Source of the DNA: Aquirickettsiella gammari
GTDB lineage: Bacteria; Pseudomonadota; Gammaproteobacteria; Diplorickettsiales; Diplorickettsiaceae
Reading direction: 5' to 3'
DNA length: 64,000 nucleotides
Assembly: GCA_963701065.1 (NCBI GenBank)
Contig: OY969558.1
Coordinates: forward strand, 186,001-250,000
Of this stretch, positions 8,437-15,625 are shown one piece after another. Both the position numbers and the translations under genes were made by a program. Every line of letters starts with the position of its first letter. Positions within the stretch are counted from its first letter, which is position 1. Below the pieces are notes generated by a model that saw only the letters and a program-made list of their open reading frames with translations, was not told the origin of the DNA and searched no databases.

Positions 8437-9282
8437 ATGAAAACAAAAAATAGCCTTTGTGCTTTATCGCCGGCATTTACATTAGAGTCGTTATTTCACG
8501 ATCTCGTCTTGATCCGCCAGACTAATCCATTAATTCACAATATCAGCAATCTAGTGGTCATGCCGATCACGGCGAATATCTTGCTCGCCTTAGGTGCCGC
8601 ACCCATAATGGCGCATGCTAAGCAGGAATTAAGCGATATTATCCAACTCGCACAAAGCTTAGTCATCAATATCGGCACATTGGATAAACCCTGGATCGCC
8701 TCGATCAAAATAGGCCAAAAAGCAGCTTTAAAGTGCGCTATTCCCATCGTTTTGGATCCAGTAGGTGCCGGTAGCAGCCGCTATCGAACTAAAACAGCGC
8801 TTAAAATTCTAAAACGAGGGGTACACATCATTCGCGGCAATGCCTCAGAAATTATGGCCTTAACCGATGCTACGATAAAAACAAAAGGGGTCGATTCGAT
8901 GCAAACCAGCGTAAACGCCTTAGCATCGGCTAGGACCTTAGCCAAAAAATACCATTGTATTGTCGTTATCAGCGGTAAAATTGATTTTGTCATCAGCGCA
9001 ACACAAACAGTCGCCCTAAACTATGGCACCCCTCTTTTAACCAAAGTGGTTGGCATGGGTTGTTCCCTAACCGCCATCATTGCCAGCTTTTTAACAGTTA
9101 ATACCGATGCATTTGCCGCCTCAGTACATGCCACCGCCTTGATGGGTCTTGTGGCTGAATATGCCGAAAAAAAATCAACCGGGCCAGGAAGCTTTTATAC
9201 ACAGTTACTTGATAGTCTGTATTCGGTACAAAAGACAGACTTACAGCCCTTTATAACAACAGCGATCCCTGTATGCGCATAG
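8437..9282 (+). CDS. thiM: Hydroxyethylthiazole kinase
   Basis: Phosphorylates 4-methyl-5-(2-hydroxyethyl)thiazole, salvaging the thiazole half of thiamine. Ribokinase-like fold with the ThiM hallmarks PLIHNISNLVVMPITANILLA (substrate pocket), VLDPVGAGSSRYRT, IRGNASEIMAL and the C-terminal VVGMGCSLTA, which in ThiM contains the catalytic Cys instead of the Asp found in other kinases. At 281 residues it is slightly longer than E. coli ThiM. It is the first gene of the riboswitch-controlled operon and overlaps thiE by 10 bp, which suggests translational coupling. Confidence 0.95.
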   Translation: MKTKNSLCALSPAFTLESLFHDLVLIRQTNPLIHNISNLVVMPITANILLALGAAPIMAHAKQELSDIIQLAQSLVINIGTLDKPWIASIKIGQKAALKCAIPIVLDPVGAGSSRYRTKTALKILKRGVHIIRGNASEIMALTDATIKTKGVDSMQTSVNALASARTLAKKYHCIVVISGKIDFVISATQTVALNYGTPLLTKVVGMGCSLTAIIASFLTVNTDAFAASVHATALMGLVAEYAEKKSTGPGSFYTQLLDSLYSVQKTDLQPFITTAIPVCA

Positions 9283-9911
9283 ATTATTCCTATTATTTGA
9301 TTGCCGACGAATACGCTTGTGCGCCACTTTCTATAGAGGAGGCGGTAGAGCAAGTGATTGATAGCGGTATTAGCTGTGTTCAGCTGCGGATGAAAAATCA
9401 ATCCAAGGAAAAAATAACCGTCACGGCTAAAAATCTATTACGCTTATTACAGCCAAGAAATATCCCTTTAATCATTAATGATCATATTGAGATCGCTAAA
9501 GCCCTGGATGTCCAGGGTGTGCATATCGGTCAAAGCGATAAACCTTATCGCTGGGCGCGCAAACAATTGGGTTATGAAAAGATTATTGGCCTTTCACTTG
9601 AAAACATCCAACAAGCCAAACAATGTCGTCACCTCGATTGTGATTATTTTGGCGTAGGACCTGTGTTTGCCACAAGCAGTAAAAAAGATGCCGCTACCCC
9701 TTTAGGAATGACGCAGTTAAAAAAAATAAGCCGCTTACTAACGACTCCCTTAGTCGCTATTGGTGGAATTAATCAATATAATCTTCATTCCGTGCTCAGC
9801 ACGCCTGTTGCCGGCGTTGCCCTCGCTGCCGCTATTTTTTCCGCGCCAAATCGACGCCAGATGGCTCAACAATTAGCCCAACTTATTTTAAACAATAAAT
9901 CATTATGTTAA
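9273..9911 (+). CDS. thiE: Thiamine-phosphate synthase
   Basis: Joins HMP pyrophosphate to thiazole phosphate to give thiamine monophosphate. It is a TIM barrel of 212 residues, the normal length. Visible motifs are VQLRMKNQSKEKI (pyrimidine and phosphate binding), GVHIGQSDKP, DYFGVGPVFATSSKKDA (the flexible loop closing the active site) and LVAIGGINQYN with GVALAAAIF (phosphate-binding end of the barrel). The start overlaps thiM by 10 bp and the end overlaps thiD by 7 bp. No thiC, thiG or thiS is present, so substrates must come from salvage or from genes elsewhere. Confidence 0.95.
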   Translation: MRIDYSYYLIADEYACAPLSIEEAVEQVIDSGISCVQLRMKNQSKEKITVTAKNLLRLLQPRNIPLIINDHIEIAKALDVQGVHIGQSDKPYRWARKQLGYEKIIGLSLENIQQAKQCRHLDCDYFGVGPVFATSSKKDAATPLGMTQLKKISRLLTTPLVAIGGINQYNLHSVLSTPVAGVALAAAIFSAPNRRQMAQQLAQLILNNKSLC

Positions 9912-10732
9912 AAAAATCTTCTCTAGCCAGTGTTGTTACTATCGCCGGTACCGATCCTTGCGGTGGCGCGGGAATACAAGCCGACATCAAAGCCATTTCA
10001 GCAACGGGCGCTTATGCCGCCAGCGTCATTACTGTGTTAGTAGCACAAAACACCTGTCATGTAACAGCCATTCAAGAAATTCCATTGTGCTTTATACAAC
10101 AACAAATAGACGCGGTATTCAGTGATTTAGCCATTGGCGCTGTGAAGCTGGGCATGCTCTACCAAGAAGAGATTATCCACTTACTGGTTAATAATTTAAA
10201 AAAATACCAACCTCCTTTTATAGTACTCGATCCGGTGATGATCACTCAAACAGGCCATTTACTCTTAAAACCACAAGCCATCAATGCCCTGGTTAATGAT
10301 TTATTTCCCCTCGCAACACTGATTACGCCGAATATCCCTGAGGCAGAAACGATATTAAAAAGTCCCATTAACGACTTCAATAGCCTACGAGACGCCGCCA
10401 TCACACTGGCCAAACAATATAAGATTTCGGTACTCCTTAAAGGTGGCCATCTAAAGAGTGTCGATTCACCCGACATTTTTTATGATTACCCACAACAACA
10501 AATCCATTGCTTTAATACGCCACGCATTAATACGCAAAATACGCACGGAACCGGTTGTACCTTATCGTCCGCCATTGCCTCCTATTTAGCGCAAGGCGAA
10601 GATTTATATCATGCGATTGCAAAAGCCAAACATTATTTAAGCCAAGCCATCGTAGCGGCAAAAAACCTAAAACTGGGTCGTGGCAATGGGCCTGTGCATC
10701 ATTTTTATTTTTTAGCCAAGGAAACACCATGA
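9905..10732 (+). CDS. thiD: Hydroxymethylpyrimidine (phosphate) kinase
   Basis: Phosphorylates HMP and HMP-phosphate to HMP-pyrophosphate, the substrate of ThiE. Ribokinase fold of 275 residues. Motifs are TIAGTDPCGGAGIQADIKA at the N-terminus, GAYAASVITVLVAQNT, VLDPVMITQTGHLLL, TPNIPEAE, VLLKGGHL and the catalytic NTHGTGCTLSSAIA. The family usually reads 'AGSDSSGGAGIQ', so the TDPC variant is mildly unusual but conservative. The stop codon overlaps the start of tenA (ATGA). Confidence 0.95.
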   Translation: MLKKSSLASVVTIAGTDPCGGAGIQADIKAISATGAYAASVITVLVAQNTCHVTAIQEIPLCFIQQQIDAVFSDLAIGAVKLGMLYQEEIIHLLVNNLKKYQPPFIVLDPVMITQTGHLLLKPQAINALVNDLFPLATLITPNIPEAETILKSPINDFNSLRDAAITLAKQYKISVLLKGGHLKSVDSPDIFYDYPQQQIHCFNTPRINTQNTHGTGCTLSSAIASYLAQGEDLYHAIAKAKHYLSQAIVAAKNLKLGRGNGPVHHFYFLAKETP

Positions 10733-11382
10733 TATTTGACCAGATGCGTGCCATTGTAGCCGATGTGATGCCAAAAATTTACGCGCATCCTTTTAACCAA
10801 GAGCTCGCACTAGGAACCTTGGCTTTAGAGAAATTTATTTTTTATTTAAGCCAAGATGCACTTTATCTGACTGACTTCTCTAAAGCATTGGCACTCACCG
10901 CAACACGGCTTCCACACGATCATCAAACTGAATTATTTATTCACTTGGCATTGAATGCGATTAAAGCCGAACGAGAACTACAGGCTGATATCCTGAAAAA
11001 ATATGCCTCCCATCTACCTAAAATCAATGAACCCAGTCCATTTTGCTTTATGTATAGCAATTATTTATTACGCATGGCGACTACCGCTGAAGTTGAAGTG
11101 GCCGTAGCCAGTTTAGCGCCCTGTTTTTGGGTTTATCAACAAGTGGGACAAAAAGCAGGGGCTAAAAAAATAGCTAATAATCCCTATCAAGCATGGATAG
11201 ATTTATATTCAGGCACTGAGTTTAATCACTCTGTCGATTCACTGATAGCAACACTCAATGAATTAGCCGAAAACACAACGCTCAACACACAAAAAAATAT
11301 GCAGAGCGCATTTAGACGCGCCACACAATGTGAATGGAAATTTTGGCAAGGCACTTATCAACAAGAATCGTGGCAAATTTAA
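10729..11382 (+). CDS. tenA: TenA-family aminopyrimidine aminohydrolase (thiaminase II)
   Basis: TenA proteins hydrolyse aminopyrimidine breakdown products of thiamine to HMP for salvage. The real start is the ATG at 10729, overlapping the thiD stop (ATGA) and preceded by AAGGA; the longer frame upstream is a thiD shadow. The protein has 217 residues, normal for the family, and is all-helical. The FYLSQDALYLTDFSKALAL segment carries pocket residues, and the Cys in LAPCFWVYQQVG matches the catalytic Cys of B. subtilis TenA. It is the last gene of the riboswitch operon, which makes a coherent salvage set: thiazole via ThiM, HMP via TenA and ThiD, joined by ThiE. Confidence 0.92.
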   Translation: MIFDQMRAIVADVMPKIYAHPFNQELALGTLALEKFIFYLSQDALYLTDFSKALALTATRLPHDHQTELFIHLALNAIKAERELQADILKKYASHLPKINEPSPFCFMYSNYLLRMATTAEVEVAVASLAPCFWVYQQVGQKAGAKKIANNPYQAWIDLYSGTEFNHSVDSLIATLNELAENTTLNTQKNMQSAFRRATQCEWKFWQGTYQQESWQI

Positions 11383-11533
11383 TAAGCGGCGCTTAAGGAA
11401 AATATTTTTAATAATTAACTCTGATTAAATAATCACTTAAAGAAGATACTATTGTTTATATCTTATTGAGCTGATATCCTAAAAAATAGAATAAAAGTAG
11501 ATTTCATTGATAAAAAATGGCGATAATAAAATT

Positions 11534-11567
11534 AAAAAATTAATTATCGATCAATAATTAATTTTTT
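11534..11567. promoter_or_regulatory. Perfect AT-rich 14-bp inverted repeat
   Basis: AAAAAATTAATTAT at 11534-11547 pairs perfectly with ATAATTAATTTTTT at 11554-11567 around a 6-base loop. It ends 21 bp before the ATG of the large ankyrin-like gene and 151 bp after tenA. It could be an operator controlling that gene, or a weak terminator on either strand. The rest of the 206-bp gap is AT-rich and contains no gene. Confidence 0.5.
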
Positions 11568-11588
11568 AGAATTATAGAGGGATATTAA

Positions 11589-14500
11589 ATGTTAAATGGA
11601 TATCAATTCGACGCTGCGCTTAATCTAGACAAGGTTTTCAAATGCACTCCACCACCCAAGATTAATTTTTCCATACTCCCTAAGTTAGCTAAAGATTGGC
11701 GTGCTGAATTAGAAGTTATCCTTTACCAATCCGAAAGTTGCTTAGAAAAAAAGAGCCTCGAAAAGCATTTAGGCGCAGATTCTAGTTATCAATCAAAAAA
11801 AATATTGGCTGAACAATTACAACTTATTTATTATCGTTTACAAGGTGATTTAGATACAGAATTAGGCCAACTTTCCGATGATGCCAGGAAGGCTTTACTC
11901 AGTAAACTAACAGAAGAAATAACACAATGTACCGCTGGCTTCCACAACCGAGTCAATGCTATCGTTGCCTCTTTTCAAAGACCGCGTAATCTCGAGCAAT
12001 TGCTCTACCTGGTACGAACAACGATAGTAGAAGAGGTAGCTTTCTCGCTGACCAACGAAGTCCATGCCTGGAATCAGGTTAGTGTCATCGCGGCGACTGA
12101 GGGCTTGGGCATAAAACCTATTTTTTCTGGCGATCCTCATTCAGGGAATCTAATCGATGATAGCATTGGAAAGGCTTTACGAGAAAAATTTCAGAAAAAA
12201 TTTACCCCTTTTAACTTACCCAATTTATTAGTCCATGCTTTAATGGGACTACTCCCAGAATTAGAGGTAGAAAAATCAGAGATAGAAACAGGGGAAAAAG
12301 AGGGTTTATGCTCAGAAACAGTCGAAAAAATCATTAAGCTGATTAAATGCTATGTACCAAATAGCATCACTTCCGATCCACTCGATTGGCAAAAATATTT
12401 TAACATCTATGAGGATTGTATCTTTAATGTGAATTGGAATGCCGTGTATCGATATTTTTATCAAGAATTATCTAAAGAAAATTATTTTAAACAAGCGCCC
12501 GAAATACATCATCTGGTTGACCGCGCTTATTACCACCTGACTTTAACGGAGCCTGATCCAACGGATCATGAGTCTAGTTACATTAATCAACTCTTTGATA
12601 ATCAACTCTTCGATGAAAAAGATTATTCTAATTTCGATTCCAGCTTACTCTATCAATTAGAAAAACTAGAAATTAACTTTCCAGATTATTATCGCCACGT
12701 AACGGGCAACCCTAGCTTAATTAAGCGTAGTGTAGAACTTATTCCTTATTTGCAAAAAAAGTTCCCTGATAGTGAGAATTATCGGTCTGGAATAATGCAA
12801 GGATTTCATTTATTGACCACCTTAAATTTAGAGGTGGATGAATATGTTATTTTAAGGATAGCCTATACATTGCTACTAAAGAATCAAATAAACTATACAC
12901 CCTTAATGCTCGCAGCCCTTAACGACCCTAATATCGTAGAAGGTATTTTAAAGTTCCTCATCCAACATCAAACAATCATTGATATTGATATATGTCGGCA
13001 GCTATTCCTAGCAAAGGATAAATATGATCGTAACGCCCTGATGCTAGCCGTAGCCTATCAACCAATTGCAGCCACATTGATGCTATCATTTTTCGATACA
13101 TATCTTTTATCATCTCCCGACAAAACCATCAAAAAATCTGCTGTTGATTTAATCCAGGAAATTTTTTTAGAAAAACAGGGTAATAATTATAATGTTCTGA
13201 TGTTAGCTGCGAGTAAGCGAGCACAAATTGCTCTGAACATCCTGGGATTTTTAACAAAACATATCTCTAGCTTTGCCCAAAATACCCTGCAAACCTTATT
13301 TACCGCAAAACAAGGCAATAGTTACACTGCCTTTACATTAACCGCATCGAATCACCCTGAATACGTAAAAAATATTTTATCTTTTATCGAAAAGCATATA
13401 AAAAAATTCGATCCCGAAGCCTTACGCGAATTATTTTTTTCAGGCCAACAAGGAACTGCTTGCACCGCTTTGATGTTAGCCGCGGATAATCAAGCCGAAG
13501 CAACTCAAGCTATTTTAGACTTTATTACAGCATATATAGAAAAGTTTGATCCCAAGCTGATTCGGCAGATGTTTCTAGAAAAAGATGGGCGCGAATATAC
13601 CGCCTTGATGTCAGCCGCAAAAGCTCAAACTGAAACGGTAAAAATTATTTTAAGCTTTATCGAACAACACCGTAACATATTTTTTGATGACCAATTATTA
13701 ATTGCAGAGATTCTGCTCGCCAAGGATGAATTCGGCACTACCGCCTTGATGCTGGCCGCCGAAAATCAACCCAATGCGATGATACTTCTTTTAAATTTTA
13801 TCAATAAAAATATCGACATCCTAAACATTCAAGTAATTCGAGAGTTACTCTTCAAAGAAATCCATGATTACGAAGCCAGCATGGGTGTTTTCCTGGGCGG
13901 TCGATTTAATACCAGAAAAACCCTGTTAATGGCTGCGGAGCGAAAACATCCCCAAGTGACCGAAGCACTTTTGTCATTTATAGATGAACATATTGAACGG
14001 TTAATGCTGGAAAAACGCAAACATCCCCAAACAGCCAGCACACTTGATGAACATGCTAAACGATTAGAACCCGATATACTCACACAACTATTATTAGAAA
14101 AAGATGGCGCCGGTAATAATCCTTTTATGCGCGCATGTACTAAGCATCCAAGGACGATGAACGGCACTTTGAACTTCATTGCCAATATCACTGAAATGGA
14201 AAGTGGTGCCTTCAATAGCGTTCAAACAGAAATAGCTAATTTTATATTCATGCAACTAGCCCGAATGTCCTTGGAAGAACCCGAAGAAAAAACCATCGTC
14301 GACAAGATCTTACTCAGTAGTTCACCGTTATTATTAACACATTTCACTAAGAACTATTTTGCCGAACGCCCGGCTAACCTAGCCTATATTACTAATCAAT
14401 TATTCGAATGTTACTTAGAAGAGCTTGAAGATAGAACAGTAAGGCATATTTCTTATACTACCCCGTTCTCTTTCTTTGGATGGCGTTATTCTACCCGCGA

Positions 14501-14777
14501 AAAAATGGATGCCGCTAAGAAACTCAAAGAAATTGTACAGCTTGATTCTTTTAGTTTACAACAGTTAAATGAACTCGATAAAAAAAACCGTTATCACTGG
14601 CCCTTAACGGAAAGCCGCTTGGGTAATTTATTTGCTGCTTACCGTAGCATTGCAGACAATGCGGTTGATAATCGAGCAGAGACCCTCCATATTCTTGATA
14701 ATAACAATACCATTACCCCTATTGAGAAACCGAGTACCTCGAGTGAAGCGACTTATTTAAAGCAATCAGTGGCCTAG
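11589..14777 (+). CDS. Ankyrin-like repeat protein (1062 aa), candidate Dot/Icm effector
   Basis: The start has GAGGG about seven bases upstream. Residues 1 to ~430 are mainly helical with no family I recognise. From residue ~435 there are about nine units of ~48 residues with the ankyrin-type core T-A-L-M-L-A-A-x-N-Q-P, each followed by an unusually long second part (ILSFIEKHIKKFDPEALRELFLEKDG). These are longer than the canonical 33-residue ankyrin unit. The last ~130 residues (FSFFGWRYSTREK, NRYHWPLTESRLGNLFAAYRS) are a separate C-terminal domain, ending in a Ser/Thr/Glu-rich tail (EKPSTSSEATYLKQSVA) of the type seen in Dot/Icm substrates. There is no signal peptide or membrane helix. Ankyrin-repeat effectors are common in Legionella and Coxiella; translocation here is inference. 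Confidence 0.7.
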   Translation: MLNGYQFDAALNLDKVFKCTPPPKINFSILPKLAKDWRAELEVILYQSESCLEKKSLEKHLGADSSYQSKKILAEQLQLIYYRLQGDLDTELGQLSDDARKALLSKLTEEITQCTAGFHNRVNAIVASFQRPRNLEQLLYLVRTTIVEEVAFSLTNEVHAWNQVSVIAATEGLGIKPIFSGDPHSGNLIDDSIGKALREKFQKKFTPFNLPNLLVHALMGLLPELEVEKSEIETGEKEGLCSETVEKIIKLIKCYVPNSITSDPLDWQKYFNIYEDCIFNVNWNAVYRYFYQELSKENYFKQAPEIHHLVDRAYYHLTLTEPDPTDHESSYINQLFDNQLFDEKDYSNFDSSLLYQLEKLEINFPDYYRHVTGNPSLIKRSVELIPYLQKKFPDSENYRSGIMQGFHLLTTLNLEVDEYVILRIAYTLLLKNQINYTPLMLAALNDPNIVEGILKFLIQHQTIIDIDICRQLFLAKDKYDRNALMLAVAYQPIAATLMLSFFDTYLLSSPDKTIKKSAVDLIQEIFLEKQGNNYNVLMLAASKRAQIALNILGFLTKHISSFAQNTLQTLFTAKQGNSYTAFTLTASNHPEYVKNILSFIEKHIKKFDPEALRELFFSGQQGTACTALMLAADNQAEATQAILDFITAYIEKFDPKLIRQMFLEKDGREYTALMSAAKAQTETVKIILSFIEQHRNIFFDDQLLIAEILLAKDEFGTTALMLAAENQPNAMILLLNFINKNIDILNIQVIRELLFKEIHDYEASMGVFLGGRFNTRKTLLMAAERKHPQVTEALLSFIDEHIERLMLEKRKHPQTASTLDEHAKRLEPDILTQLLLEKDGAGNNPFMRACTKHPRTMNGTLNFIANITEMESGAFNSVQTEIANFIFMQLARMSLEEPEEKTIVDKILLSSSPLLLTHFTKNYFAERPANLAYITNQLFECYLEELEDRTVRHISYTTPFSFFGWRYSTREKMDAAKKLKEIVQLDSFSLQQLNELDKKNRYHWPLTESRLGNLFAAYRSIADNAVDNRAETLHILDNNNTITPIEKPSTSSEATYLKQSVA

Positions 14778-14778
14778 T

Positions 14779-14803
14779 TTCCCTGCACACCGTTGTGCGG
14801 GAA
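14779..14803 (+). other. Hairpin just after the ankyrin-like gene
   Basis: TTCCCTGCACA and TTGTGCGGGAA form a ten-pair stem with one bulged T and a 4-base loop, starting 2 bases after the stop codon. No T-run follows, so it may be a stability hairpin or a Rho-assisted stop rather than an intrinsic terminator. Confidence 0.4.
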
Positions 14804-14836
14804 TGGATGTTGATTAGACTGACTTATAGAATACCT

Positions 14837-15211
14837 TTATGAATGTGAGTAAGGACGAGGGAGTTTACTGGTAAAGCCTAAGTAAAGTGCAATAATGGCC
14901 ACGAGTAGATGGAAAAAACTATCCGACATAGTGACATGGGCAATACCTAAATTGCCATTCATCGCAAAACCCCAGATCGCAATGCCCGCATAAATTACAC
15001 CAAAAAACTTAAAATACAAGCGCGTATGAACGACAGAAGTACTCGCTGATAAGGCAATCAAGCCGGTAATAATATAGAAAAGGTTTAATAAAAGCCCTAT
15101 CGTAAAGAAATTGAACAGTAAATGATTGGGGGTAAGAGGAGGAACAAAGCCCAATATGCCTAAAAGAATAAAAAAAATCGCAAAAATTAAGGCCATCCCT
15201 CTTAACAACAC
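14837..15211 (-). CDS. Small four-helix membrane protein (DUF4383-like)
   Basis: A 124-residue hydrophobic protein with four predicted membrane helices: FAIFFILLGILGFV, FFTIGLLLNLFYIITGLIAL, YFKFFGVIYAGIAIWGFAM and FFHLLVAIIALYLGF. The paired pattern of 'GxxFxxLGxxGF...HLxxGLxAL' resembles the DUF4383 family, whose function is unknown. The GTG at 15211 is preceded by AGGGGG; a downstream ATG at 15196 is an alternative. It converges with the ankyrin-like gene and faces a long upstream gap. Confidence 0.6.
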   Translation of the reverse strand: MLLRGMALIFAIFFILLGILGFVPPLTPNHLLFNFFTIGLLLNLFYIITGLIALSASTSVVHTRLYFKFFGVIYAGIAIWGFAMNGNLGIAHVTMSDSFFHLLVAIIALYLGFTSKLPRPYSHS

Positions 15212-15625
15212 ACCAAGACCCCCTTTTGCTAAGGCTTTGCGTAAGCGACTAAAGTGACGAGTATAGTTAACTTCTCGAAATAATCAAATAGCCTGCGCTG
15301 CTCATGAAGATCAGAAACAGCGCGCTAAATGTCTAACAATTAAGCATTAGGATTACAAAATCAAGCTTACCCACAGATTCTGTGAATAACTTTGTGGACA
15401 GCATTGGGGGAAGCGAGTGAAAACCTTGATTTATAAGTCATCCTTACAATTTGTACAAGCTTTAAGCAAAAGAAAAAAATATCCTTTTTTCAAATAGTTA
15501 TCTTATGTCAATCAGAAAATTACTTTTAGTGCTGTTAAGATTAAACCGAATAAATTAAATTAATATCCCTTGTGCAAAAGTCCTGTACATTCTTGGATAA
15601 AGTAAGCGTTGTCAATAGGTAGTCT
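15212..15625. other. 414-bp intergenic region, AT-rich 3' half, with DnaA-box-like sites
   Basis: No gene is seen. TTACCCACA (15367-15375), TGTGAATAA (15381-15389, reverse of the perfect DnaA box TTATTCACA) and TGTGGACA (15393-15400) lie within 34 bp. They are followed by about 150 bp of AT-rich sequence up to the AddB-like gene. Promoters for both flanking divergent genes must lie here, but none is clear. Confidence 0.4.
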
